This document shows positions 40,201-51,640 of a stretch of DNA of 64,000 nt, in pieces. The notes under the pieces were generated by a model. It was not told the origin of the DNA and made no database searches. It saw only the letters and a list, made by a program, of their open reading frames with translations. The stretch's first letter is position 1. The number at the start of each line of letters is the position of its first letter. The stretch is from Motacilla alba alba (lineage: Eukaryota > Chordata > Aves > Passeriformes > Motacillidae). The DNA lies in the NCBI RefSeq assembly GCF_015832195.1, contig NC_052033.1, positions 2,356,001 through 2,420,000 of the forward strand, written 5' to 3'. A program made the translations under genes and the position numbers.

Positions 40201-41112
40201 ACCTTGTAGGAACACAGGAAAATGGCAGTCGGCACATTATGCATCTGTACAGCTGATTTTTTTTTTTCCTTGGCATTCTCCCTGAACTGCTCCTTTTTTT
40301 CTAGAATGGTTTGTGTTAAAGCACTGGGCTGATGCTCTTTTGTTTACCAGTAACCAGCTACTGTTTAAAAACAAGGATCTCCATTGTCAGCACCAATGAA
40401 TGACGTGAGCATCAGCCATGAAAACACTCTGGAATTCTGAAGAACTACAAGACCTGAGAGTCGGGGGCTTGAGCAGGACTGAAATCAGACTGACACTACA
40501 CAGATATCCGGCTGAGCTTAAAATAGACTTGGCAGAAGTCAGCCTGGACTAACAATCGATCCGTGGACACACTGACCACCCAGAATGTGTTCAAGCCACA
40601 GCAAGCACTCCCTATCCCTCCACCAAAACAAACAGCTCTCCCACATCCCATCAGGAAGCACTGGAAATGCAGGATGAGAGAGAAAACTGTAAACTTTGTG
40701 CATACGCAACACAGGAAGGGAAGAAAGGAACAGGAAGGAAAAGAGCACATCTAAGAAAAATCAGGTAATGCCATTCTAAGAGACCCCTCTTGGGCAAGAC
40801 CGTAACAAAGGCAGTGCCTTCAGAAAATCAGCGTGGGAAAACAGGCACAGACCCCAGGAACAAGAAGCTGGGGGAGAGAAGCAGAGGGAAGAATGGATCT
40901 CCCTCTGAAAACACCCATGGGCAGCAACTAAACACAGCCCAGGGTGGCTGTTTTCCTTGTGGTGGAAGGAGGGTGGCTGTTATCTTTTCCTAAATGAACC
41001 TATAGCTGGTAGCTGCACGATAACTATTTTGAGATATATAAACATATTTTTCTCTGGGGCTTAATTACCACAAAGGATGCCAACCAATTTGACAAGTCAA
41101 TTTTTCTCTCAA

Positions 41113-41145
<33 letters not shown>

Positions 41146-44100
41146 AAACCTGAAAAATCTCTTTGTCTAGCAATGCAGAGCTTAAAAAACAGCCCAAACA
41201 TCCAAGGGATAAATATTAGGTATTTTCAATACAAAGCAATAAGCAATTGTTATAATTTCTCATAACTGAGTTCCTAAAACATAGAAGTTCCGGACTGAAA
41301 TCTAAGTAAATGTAAATCTGGTTTGCAATTTTTTAAATGGCTGTACATTTCAAACCCCAGAAAAAGCAGGCTGCAGATAGCTGTTTATTACAAATGACTT
41401 CCACCTCCTCCACAGCCCTCAAAGGCAAACTATAAATCTGTGTGCAAAGCCAGACAATCTGGGCACCCAGCCATAAACCATCACTGCTGCAGCACAGATA
41501 ACTGTTCTCGCTCTCAGCCATCCTTGGCTGCAAACCCACGGGGAAGAGCTCCAGAAACCAGACCTCAGCCCCGTCAGGGCTTCTAATATTTTATGAACTT
41601 GAATTACAACTACGTTCAAGACCTCAGTGCTGAAAAATTACAGCGCTGATTCACACCCAGGGCTGAGACCAAAACTCACTCGGATTCGCCTGGTACCCTG
41701 AAGCTCGAGATGCAAGAACAGCCAGTTATTTTACAGCTGCCTTCAGTGACAGAAGCCTTTCTATCGGGAGGAAGAGACAGACATGCTACTCTTCAAAAAT
41801 AAGACAAAAGAATCAGATGCATATTTTAGAGCAGTGCTGCATTTTCCACCATTTTTGACACGACCTCAAGGAGCACAGCGACTGTTCTGTGCCACAACAG
41901 GCAGTTTGTTTATGATCAAATCCAGACATTTGTATCTTGGGCGGGAGATTTTAAAACACAGTAGCGACAAGGCAGGAGGGAGCACAAATGAAGCTTCAGA
42001 AATCACAGTTGTAACTGTATTTGGGAATCCACAGTGAAGTTAACCATGATTAAGTAATGATAAAATATGCCTAAGTACATCTACTTCTAGCATTTAAGAT
42101 GCACAACTTAGCCATGCTTTCAGTTGACAATTTTCCTAACTAGCACAGATTCCTAAAGGGAGATCAAATGATACTTTGATTCCTCTACTTTCATACATTA
42201 AGAATAACCACCTTTCATTTTACCAACAGCATTTGCCAGTGAAGAGACGGCACAGAGCACATAGATCATTTAGTAATGCAATTTACTGTCACTTCTAGAT
42301 CATCTCCCCATTCAATAAAGTATACTTCTCTTCTAAACACTATTTGCCCTGGCTGATATCTTCATAATACAGCTGAAAACCTCAAGCCATTATCACTAGA
42401 AGGCATCAGCTGATCCTAAATTGGCTAGACTGCAGCGTCACAGGCATTTAAGAGGTTTCCTTATCATTCATCTTTAATACTGAGGGATCGACACACTCCT
42501 ACCTGCAGCTTCCAGGCCAAGGGGAAACCTTCTAATGGTATTACCATTATCTTGTAATCTGAATTTTAAACAATTAAAACAATAGCACTTTTGTGTTGCA
42601 GGTTACTGTTACCAAAGATGATACTTTTATCAGTTGCCACGTACAAAGTCTTACATAAAACACTGATTTTTTTAAAAAAAGCAGAAATATGCACTCTGCA
42701 TTGAAGCTGCTGAACCTTCAAAGAGAAGCAGCACTGGTACAAGGCCCTTTTAAATTTAAGTCATCAAGAGAGACCATTTGGTTTACTCAGTAAAGGTTCG
42801 GTCATTTTATTTTAAATCTGCAGTTCTTTTAGTCAATACGATCTGGCAATTCTTTCCAAATGAAAGCCTCTTTTTACTGAAGCAGGGGATGGCTCCACCC
42901 CTGACCTCCTCCTTCAGCTTGTTTTGGAAAGGGGCCAGATGACAGCATTTGGAAAAGCGCATGTTTATCTCGGCGAGGCCAGCTGCTAAGTTAACATATT
43001 ACCCGTTCCCACATCCCCCGCTCTTGGTTAAGTCTTCACAGCTAAAACTGAAAGTAAACGCTGCCATTGGGCTTTTAATAAATGTAACACGAAAGAGAAA
43101 AGGAGTCTCCGTGGCATGGAGCATCTGAAGGGGCTGCAGAGGTCTAGGTCATTCTGAGTGAACAGCAGGCAGTCACTCTGGCAATAAAATTCCTGGCCCT
43201 TCTGAATGAAGTGAATGAAAAACTGAAAAATAAGCGGTTTTACTTCTAGATTAATTTAAAGCTGTGCTCTCTATAAGGCTGCCACTCAGCAACAGTTTGC
43301 TTGACTACACAAGGAGATTATGAGGCCCTGCTTGACAAAACCTTTCACTTTATCTTGTTTTATTGTTAGTCCATACTTGGCAAGGTATGGAACAGGGGAG
43401 CTTGGAGAACTTCAACAAGAAATCTTCTGGTTAAAGGTAGTCTCATGCCAAATTATGTTTTTTTTCATTTTAAGGAAATTCCATCTCATTCTTTTCAAAG
43501 GCTTAAAAACCTCTTTCAAGCAAAAAGAGTACAGAATTACCTTACTTCCCACAAACATCAGTGAAAGATCTCAATTTATCAAAAGCAGAGTGTGTTATCT
43601 TATTAGGAAACACAAATCCTAGAGAAGAAGCCAGAAGTTAAGGAGGAGGTGGGGTTTTCATTGATCCCAGCAAGGTCCAGCAGGCTTTGCAGGGGGCAAA
43701 CCATCCACTCACAGGTGATCAGATTTTGGAGGAAGCCAAGATGCCATGGCTGAAGGTGAACCTCCAAGCCCCCAAATGGTTTTTAGCCCAAGGGCAGTGT
43801 CCCAGAGCAAACTCCACTCTGCTGTGGCCAGCGGGGAAATGGCACAGCCAAGGCTGCCCACAAGGACATTCCCAGGCACTGGCACTCACGCCCTGCACCA
43901 CTGACAGCTCCAAAAAACCCATGTGCTGCAAAGCTGGTGTACAGCACACACAAACCACCCGTGTGTAACACAACTGCTCTTAGTCTGACGGATACCAGAC
44001 TTAAATCTGTCAATATGGGAATCCACACATAGAACAGGAGCATTAATATATCTTAAATATATCCTGCTGCAATCCAGAGCAGTTCTCAATACAAAGGTTT

Positions 44101-46296
44101 GTCTGTCTTGTTTCTCTCATTGCTAGGAACAAAACCTTTAGACAAAAGTACAAAATATTGCCTAAAATTAGCCCCCATTAATACCCATCCCTCTCGGCCC
44201 GGAGCAAGTCCTGGCTGCAGCAGTTTTCCCTGGGGCAGCACCTGTTCTCCGGGCTGGGCTGTAATGGACCTTCCTCATCTCAGGAAGCCAGGCAGATCAC
44301 TTCCACTCAGAAATGATCCGTTCCCCTTTGAAGATAAGGACAAAGCCACACAAGGCATTATTACACTGCTGCTGCTGCCCTTGAGCACTCATTTTCCCCA
44401 AAAGAAAAAGTTAAAATAATCTGATTTACTACCTTTTTTTTTTTTTCACAGACTGAGTCCCGGGCTCGGGAGCAGCCAGGTTAGGTTATCCACCAGCAAT
44501 CTCAGCCAAAAAGCACCACAGTGCTCCCCAGAGCAGACCGAGCTTCCAGGGGCTGGAGCAGCTTCCCCACTGGGGTATCCAGGGCTGACACTGATGCTTT
44601 CACCTTCTGGAAAGAATTCCAGAAGCCACAGCAGGGACGCCAGCGCATCGGGGGCTGGTTGCTCAGCACACACCACCTTGAGCTCACAAACAACACACGG
44701 GAGCAGCCAGCCAGACATCCCAGGGACTCCTGAAGCCCAGGAGCCGCGGCTGCGGGAAGGAAACTCTGTGATGTGCTAAGCACAGGTTGCACCCACTGCA
44801 AGTCACCTCCTATTTCCTTGGAAAACACCAGGGGAAGCAGTGAGAGCCCGTGTGCACCTTCCCACTGCCTTCTCGAAATTATTATTTTTTTTAAAAAATA
44901 TATTATCCGAGAGGAAACCCCATTTAAATCCTCAGTCGTCGGGGAATCCAAAAAAACCCCAAAAACCCACCCAGGGCAGGGAAGGAGGGCAGGATTTGGA
45001 AGCCATGGCCGGCTCTCCCAGCGCATCCAGCAGCAGTGCAGCTGCTCTCCTGCTCCTCCGCTCTGGCATTGTCCTCAGGTCCACAGCAACACCGACACCC
45101 ACCTGATTTAAAGCTCTGCACCACCGGCCAGCCCACTAACAGCGGGATTTATTGGAATTTTAATTACCTTAACCGGCCTAATGTCCACAGCAAATTTCTG
45201 TACATAAATTAGCATAATTCGCCAGATACATACATATGCAAACGAGAGGGAAAAATATGCAACAGACACGGGTATGACGTCCCAATGATTATTTCTAAAT
45301 TTAAACTGGCTGTTAGAATAATTGAATAAATCTCTTCTCGCAGATACACTCGAGTTGTAGCAGAAAATAAACTAGTCACAAAGACCTGCAGTATTATTTT
45401 TAATGGGAAAAGAGGGGGGGGAACCCAATTGAGTTCAATAAATCCCATAATTGAACCTTCAACTAATTACATATTAAGAAGATTAACCTTTGACACAAAC
45501 TTGTGATACAAACAAAGAAGCCTCGAACAATTAATAAACTTCCAGTGTTTCAAGATTTCTCAGGTTAACAACTGAGCCCTCCCCATTTTCCTCCCCTTCT
45601 GCGTCGCAGTTAAAGGAATAAACTCTGTTTAATATTCTCTCTCCCTCTGGACATTCCAGGTTTAGACGAAGATCTCTCTGTGAATACTCGGGAGAAAATT
45701 ACTGCGGATCCTCACAATCTCATTACGCGGGGGGAAAAGAGGGAAAATAACCCAAAGCTAGGTATTTGAACTTTTAAGAGAAAGCAGCCATGAAGGACAA
45801 AGCTGGAGCTCATGTGCTCGCCCACAGGGCAGCACTGCTGGCCATGCCCACGATTTTCCAGCCCTGGGATCATTTCCAAGGCGCTGTGCGATAATTTTCA
45901 CACGTGTAAGTTCTAAAGCAAGAGCACACGGTCGTGCCTTGCAGCAGGAGCTGCCTTCGTGTCATGTCTGAGTGGCACAACACGCTCACAAATGGCACTT
46001 TCTGCTGGCTGTGCGGGGAGAAACAGCGACTCCGGACAGAGGAAAACCACCGAATCAATTCTACCATTAAAAAAAAATTCTGGAGGCTGTTCGCATTTTT
46101 TAAAGATCGAATAAAAATAAAAGGGATTTTGAAATGTTTAGGGGTGTTTCTTGCTTCGCAGACTAATAAGCAGTTTAAAAATAATAATAATCTAGTTTAG
46201 ACTGGTGAAAAAGGAGGAATGCACCGGCTTTGCAGGTCTCTTCCCCTGCTAACTTCTACCGTGCCCGGATTGAGAGAGGCTCTTACCCCTTCTTAC

Positions 46297-46347
46297 CTTT
46301 TAGTCTTTTCTTTATGGGGCTCTTTGGCAGCTTTCGATTCAGTCTTG
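46297..46347 (-). CDS. TNRC6C: TNRC6C upstream coding exon (51 nt), N-terminal extension
   Basis: On the minus strand a pyrimidine-rich acceptor (TTTCCTTACAG) precedes the exon and a strong donor (AAAAG|GTAAGA) follows it. In the phase that joins the next exon it reads KTESKAAKEPHKEKTK, and its last two bases (AG) join the first G of the next exon to make Arg, giving KTKREKEQE. It is highly charged, like the exon it feeds. Its length is a multiple of three, with the same phase at both ends, so it could be skipped without shifting the frame. The human TNRC6C protein I remember begins further downstream, at MEEKKKKK or later, so this would be an N-terminal extension or, if no upstream AUG is in frame, part of the 5' UTR. 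I could not find the exon and start codon that precede it. The splice sites are seen directly; use as coding sequence is inferred. Confidence 0.68.
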
Positions 46348-47099
46348 CTGTAAGGAAACAAGTGAGTATTTTGTCTACCGTGTAGGGGTCTTTCTGACGT
46401 GTTCCTTTCTTATTTTTAATGCTTCTTTTTTTTTTTTTTTTAGATTTTTTGTAAGTGTACCCGTAATTTCACGAATATGAATACGAAAAAAATCTCACAC
46501 GGCCAAAAAAATTAAGTTTTTTGTTGTTGTCGTCGTCGTTTGTTTACCCCCCTCAGGGAAAAAAAAAAAAGTCTGCCACACAGGAGATGAAAAAAAACCC
46601 AACAGATCAACAGGAAAACACTATCCAAGTAGAAAAGCAAAGAGCTTCAGTGTTATCCAGCCCAGAGAAGAAGTGCAGCAAAAGCAGGTCCAATTCCAAA
46701 ACAAGCTTTTGATTTCCAGTGAAGCAAAATTTGAAAAAAAAAAAAAAAAAAAAAGAAAAACAACAAAAAATAATCAAGACCAAGAAACCAAGACAAAATA
46801 CACCTTCAAGTCCCCAGCTAAATTTCTGCACGAGTGTGTCTTAAATACAAGTTTGCTTTCATGTGTTGCAGCAAAACCCACGGAAAGCCAGGATTTGGAG
46901 TTGATCGGGATGAGTTCTCGTGTGTGTGTCTTGATGGGTTCTCAGTCCACATGGAGGAGCATCTGAGGGTTTTTCAAAAAGTGCAAATCAAAAAAGAGAA
47001 ACTGGGATCCAGAAAAGAGTTTTAAGATGGATCCCCCCTTCAAAATAAAAGGAGGAGGGGGTGGGAAAAAATTATAAAAAAAAAAAAAAAAAAACAACA
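46348..47099 (-). other. First intron (3' part) of TNRC6C, A/T homopolymer-rich
   Basis: This lies between the 51-nt exon and the CpG island. It contains runs of T or A (about 46427-46442, 46560-46570, 46735-46754 and 47077-47094) and a TTG/TCG triplet stretch near 46520-46540. I see no further exon, and the short open frames have no recognisable product. Confidence 0.5.
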
Positions 47100-48110
47100 A
47101 AAACTGAAACAGCACGGCGGAGGCACGGGGGGATGCGGAGTCTCACATGGGGCTGCGGGCAGGAGGAGGATCCCGCCGGGAGCTCCGGGGGGGCGGAGGA
47201 TCCAGCGCTGTCTCTGCCAGGGGAGGAGGGTCCGCGCTCCGCAGGGACCCCGCGGGCGATCCGGGCCGGGAGGAGGATCCAGCAGCCGCTCCCGCAGGAA
47301 GGAGCGAGCGCGGGGAGGGGATCCGGGGAGGAGGATCCAGCAAAGTCTTTCACGGAGGGAGGAGGGAGCGGGGAAACCCGACAGTCTGCGTGCCTGGCTC
47401 GCAGCGGGATCCGCGGGCAGGCGGGAGGGGGGCGATCCCGCGGCTCTCTCCGCGTCCTCCGCGGGGATCCGGCAGGGACCCGCGTGGGCGGCGGGGAGCG
47501 GGGCAGCCGAGGCGGCGGCGCGTCCCCGGGGAGCCGCAGCAGCGCCTCGGGCGGGCTCGGTCGGTCCGCCGGGGTGCAGAGGGGGAGGGGGGGGACGCAG
47601 CGCCGCTCGCCGTCTCTCCCGCTCGCTCTCGCCTCGTCCGCTCAGCAGGGCAGGCGGTGCCGGGCTCAGTGCCGCCGGGCCGGTCCCCCGCTCCTCCGCG
47701 CCGCCGCCGCCGCCGGTGCCGCCCTGGGGAGCAGAGGAGCCGCTGCCGCCGCTGCCGCCGCCGCGGCCATTTTGTCGCTGACTGACAGAGCCCCGCCAGG
47801 CAGCGCGAGACCGCGGGGCGGCTCCGCGCGCGCCCCCTCCCGCGCTGGCCGCCAGCAGGAAGTGCCGCGCGCCCCCTCCCCCCCCGCCCGCCGCCGGCCC
47901 CGCCCTCTCATCACGTGACCGGGCAGAGGGGAGGGGGGAGCCCCCGCCGATATGCAAATGAGCGCGGCGGCCGCAGCCGAACGGCGGCGAGGCCGCGCGC
48001 GCGCGCGCGCGCCGCGGGCCACGCCCCTCCCTCCCCGCTGCCCCCCCGCGCCGAGGCGCGCGCCCTCCCGCCACCGCCGCGCGCCCGGCCCGCGCCCCGC
48101 GGGGGGAGGG
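47100..48110 (-). promoter_or_regulatory. TNRC6C: CpG-island promoter and probable 5' UTR exon of TNRC6C
   Basis: This very GC- and CpG-rich block lies directly upstream of the first recognisable TNRC6C exon. I see no TATA box. Motifs include a YY1-like AAAATGGCCGCGG on the minus strand (47761-47773), a GC box (about 47898-47906), a palindromic E-box TCACGTGA (47911-47918) and a consensus octamer ATGCAAAT (47952-47959). YY1 elements of this kind usually sit just downstream of the start site in TATA-less promoters, so transcription probably starts at about 47.78-47.90 kb and runs leftward. The first exon's 3' border is unresolved. One possible donor is CCAT|GTGAGA (last exon base 47147); joining it to the 51-nt exon keeps a frame open, but I see no ATG in that frame. 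The long open frames here follow from base composition. Confidence 0.72.
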
Positions 48111-48193
48111 GGCAGAGCGCTGTGCCCCCCCCCCCCCCAGCCCAAAGGGGGACAGGGGGGTCACCCCCACCCGGCCAGGGGGTGTCGGTGCTG

Positions 48194-48229
<36 letters not shown>

Positions 48230-48780
48230 GTGCCAACGGCGGCGAACGGCAATTCACCCCTCCCTCGCACACACCCCCCCCCCGGGTGGGGGGAGAGAAG
48301 GCGAGAGAAAAGTGTCCCCCCAAAGGGGTGTCCAGGGGCTGTGTCCCCCCGGAAGGGGTGCAAAAGGGGTGCGAAACCACGCACACACACATCCGTGCAT
48401 ATGGGCGTGAAAGCGTTCACCCATCCGTCGCGCACCCCCGCGGGGAGGTGGGGGGGGACGGGACAGTTGTGCCCCCCCCCCCCCCAAAAGGCACCGAGGG
48501 GCTTCACCGCCACCCCCTGCAGGTGCGGGTCGGTGCATTCACACACAGACCGGCAAACGGCGTTAGGTGCGTTCGCCCCTTCCTCAAAACCCCTGGGGAC
48601 GGGGGTGCAGGAGAGCTGAACCCCACAGAGGGGTCCGAGGGGTGCAGAGGGGCTCCCCCCGCCCTGCAAATGGGGGTCGGTCCTTCACCCCTCCTCACGC
48701 ACCCCCGCGGGCTGGGGCTCTGCGGGGGCTGCTGCAGGGGTGGCAAGTGGGGTTACACACATTCCTGCTGCACCCCGAGC
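48111..48780. repeat. Degenerate GC-rich tandem repeat with (CA)n beside the CpG island
   Basis: Blocks of roughly 120-160 bp recur with loose similarity. Each has a C-run, an AGGGG/AAAGGGG segment, a G/C-rich GTGC or TGCA(A)(A)TGGG phrase, then TTCACCC or TTCGCCCC and a CGCACCCCCGCGGG-type end. A pure (CA)n run occupies about 48195-48227. Long frames are open on both strands, but I see no protein family. Confidence 0.55.
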
Positions 48781-51567
48781 TGCCCAGAGCCCCCCTTTTT
48801 CTGACGGGTGTGCACACACCTGCAGAGACACAGCACGGACACGGCCCAGCCCTGCAGGACACCCTGCAGCCCGCCCTGCTGGGCTCTCGGCCATGGGAGG
48901 GGATCCCCGTCCTCTCCTGGTGCCTCCAAAAATTATCCCGGTGTTTGAAACGCAGCCGTGGCTGAGCAAGCCCGGGATGCTGTGCACGCCTGGGAGGGGA
49001 GATGGAAATGTCACATTTCAGAGTGGCAGCGGTTGACTTGTCCCCCACAATAACCACATTAGCTGTTGCTGCCAGGAGAAAGTCAGGATCTGGTCTCAAA
49101 ATACCACGGGAAGAGTGGAATGCAAAAAATGAGTCATTTTTCTGCTAAAAAAAATTGTTGTGTCTGTGTCTTTCAGCAGATCTTCTCCGGTTCTCTCTCC
49201 TCTCCCGTTTCCTCTCCCCCTTCTGCAGTGAACGTTTTGGGAACTGCAAGGAAATCCAGAGCCTGAACCTTTATTTGCTCGGGCTGTTCCACGGACACCG
49301 GAATGGAGCGGGGCTTACGGAGCAGGGCTGTCACCGCTGCAGCGGGGCTTCGGGGGCAAAAAGCACCGTCCCAGCGTGATTCCCCTCGGCATTTGTGATG
49401 CCAGCCCCAAAGCCACCCTGTGCCAGCCCCTGGGCAAACGAGACCCGGAGCCCGGAGCCCCTTGACCACTGGAGGGAGCCCATATTGTGCCAGAATGCAA
49501 CAGAAACGCTACGGGGAAGACAAAAAAAAAAAAAATACTAAAATATGAAATATCAGATCATTGTAGTCAGAACAAAGTGTCTTCTCCAGGTCAGACCGTG
49601 ATCTATAGCAATGCAAAATGTTATAAAAATCAGATTTAAATGTCCCATTGTACTTCATCAGCACAAAGAAGAGAAAGAATTATTAAGAACAAGGCTCTTT
49701 TTTTTTTTTTTTCCCTCTCTTATTTTGAATGTCAGTCTGGCACCTTTCACCGGGAGTGAATTCATACACCAGGATGGTGACAGACCTGGCTTGGAGGGAA
49801 AATGCCCTTGTGTCATCCCAAGGGCCAGCCGAGCTTCCCCTCACTCTCCTTACTTAAATGTAGGTCAGCACCTATAGACTCCTTCCCAACCCATCCCCGA
49901 GCTGCAGCAGCTCACCACTGCTGCTTTCCAAGGAGATCTGGAAAGGACATTCCTTTCCTTTTGGAGAGGACATTTCTTTCCTTTTGGAAAGGAGATTTCT
50001 TCTGTTCTGCCTCTCTGGAGTGAGAGAGGCAGAACAGAAGAAGCCACGTGCCATGCTTATGGCACAACACGCCCCTACAGGAGGCTGCCCTGTGCCAAAA
50101 TCTCTGCTTGGCAATTTTGCCCAGGAGTGTTCCTGGTCCTCTAAATTCCGTGTTGCGGACGTTGAAATATTTGTAATTCAAAACACACTTTCAACACACA
50201 AATATTTCTGGCTTCGCAGAGTGATGCCAAGTTGCTGGAGACCCTGAAATGTCAAAATGGAATAAAACTGAAAGTGATTTGTGTACTAATCTGTTTTCTT
50301 GGCCCTGGAGAAATTACCATCAAAAGCATGATATAACCACAGCTCCACAGACACAGAGAGCCTGTTGTGTTTGACACCCCTGTTCTAAAATACTGTCCTT
50401 AACAGAAAAAAAACCACATTCTAGTAAACTTTTCCTGTCTTACCTGAGCTCTTTACCATTGAATACAGGGCTTTATCCAACGTAATTTTGATTTTCCCCC
50501 CCCTACTTTGGTGTCCCACTGGGGTTTTGCTTTCCCACTCCCTGGTTGTTCTCCTTGGGAGCTCACACAGATCCAGGTGGGTTTGCCCCCCCAGCAGCAG
50601 CACCTGAGGCTCTGTAGCAGCTGGTGGCTGCTGTCACCACGCATGGCACATCTGTCCCCTAATTGTCCTGGGCTGACAGGACCCTGGCAGGGCGCAGGCT
50701 TCTCCTTGAGCTGTGTTTTCCCAGAGCTGCTCCAGCACAGGAGCCATCGCTGCAGGCAGTGAGTGGTGGCTCAGGTAGTGGCTTTTGTCACACGTGGGTA
50801 AGAGCAGATGTGAGCTGGGGTGAAGGGGAGGCAAAGGGACGGATGATCCAGCAGCTCAGTGCTCCCAGAGCAGGAGGAGTTCCACTGCTGCCTTGTAAAC
50901 CTCCACCTGCCCGGCCTGCCTGCGTGTCAGGGAAAGGGCTGTGGCCAGAGTGTCCCCAGGGAGTGCTGGGTAGGTGGCTTTGAGCACAAAGAGCCAGGCA
51001 CTCACAGAGATACAGCGTTTTCTCTGCTGAGAGTGACAAAGCAGAGCTAAGCAAAGCTCTTCGGATGTTCAGGGCTGTGTTGGGGTGCCTCAACCACACC
51101 CAGGCAAAATATTCCTCCACTGTAGACTCTACATCTCTCGCTTGGTTTTGTATCATCCAACTGAGCACAAAATCATCACCAAGCATTTCTTGCACTTCTT
51201 ACCCAGCAATGAGGAGCACACACAAAATTAAAGCCAAAGCCCAGCTCGAGCACTGGCTGTGCTCCAGTGACACAAACAGCCCCATTCCTTAAGGAGAATC
51301 TGGTCTCTGATGAAGAACAGGATTTTCAGAGCCCACACAAAGTGAAACTACAGCTCCAAGGCTCTCCCTGGTCTGAGGTGATGCTCAGAGGCTGGATGGG
51401 CAGGATCACGCAGGGAAGTCAGGATCCAGGACACCACAGGCTCTTCCCAAGTTTTCCAAGGAAAATATGAACATGCAAGCCATTTGTACGAAGTCCCTCT
51501 GAAGGATACAAACACATCCCTCCTGGCCACCCTACCACAAATTGTGTCTTTAGGGTGAGCACTTAAA
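48781..51567. other. Intergenic sequence upstream of TNRC6C
   Basis: I recognise no exon or repeat family here, apart from the tandem/hairpin element at 49946-50042 and a T run near 49698-49712. Open frames are short and lack similarity to anything I know. Confidence 0.55.
49946..50042. repeat. 23-bp tandem repeat leading into a perfect 20-bp inverted repeat
   Basis: Two 23-bp units (49946-49968, 49969-49991; core CTTTCCTTTTGGA) run into a third partial unit. The inverted repeat then has arms TTCTTCTGTTCTGCCTCTCT (49997-50016) and its exact reverse complement (50023-50042), with a 6-nt loop GGAGTG. Confidence 0.93.
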
Positions 51568-51640
51568 TAGAATCACAGAATTGTTAAATTGGAACAGACC
51601 TCAGAGGTCTTTGACTCAGCCATTAATGAACTGTTCTGAA
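51568..51640 (-). mobile_element. CR1 3' tail, minus strand
   Basis: AATAGAATCACAGAATTGTT, then AAATTGGAACAGACCTCAGA and GGTCTTTGACTCAGCC, is the reverse complement of the CR1 terminal sequence, including the TAGAATCACAGAAT end. Only the last 70 bp or so can be recognised. Confidence 0.72.

Larger units (their letters stand above)
26956..46296 (-). other. TNRC6C intron of about 19.3 kb
   Basis: The phases of the flanking exons (AG|G) join directly, so no coding exon needs to lie inside. Named elements within it are listed separately (CR1 fragments, a 13-bp tandem repeat, homopolymers). Long A runs occur at 35826-35850 and 41115-41143. A 19-bp tandem duplication with core ACTTTTTGAAGCTTTT is at about 38186-38223. 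45140-45480 is AT-rich with TAAT, ATGCAAAC and TGACGTCC motifs and could be regulatory. I recognise nothing in the remainder. Confidence 0.7.

Noticed and set aside
47666..47780. MAAAAAAAAAAPLLPR-like frame starting at the YY1-like element
   Set aside because: The ATG is part of the AAAATGGCCGC motif and the frame stops after a few dozen residues without joining a known exon. It may be an upstream ORF but is not the TNRC6C start.
47040..48392. 450-codon open frame on the minus strand across the CpG island, with others on both strands
   Set aside because: The protein is Gly/Ala/Arg/Pro-rich with CA-repeat-derived runs (VCVCVCV), several frames are open at once on both strands, and it crosses the promoter motifs. 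This is what stop-poor GC-rich DNA gives.
50161..50210. Spaced inverted repeat GAAATATTTGT / ACAAATATTTC
   Set aside because: The arms are only 11 bp, AT-rich and separated by 23 bp, which is plausible by chance in such sequence.
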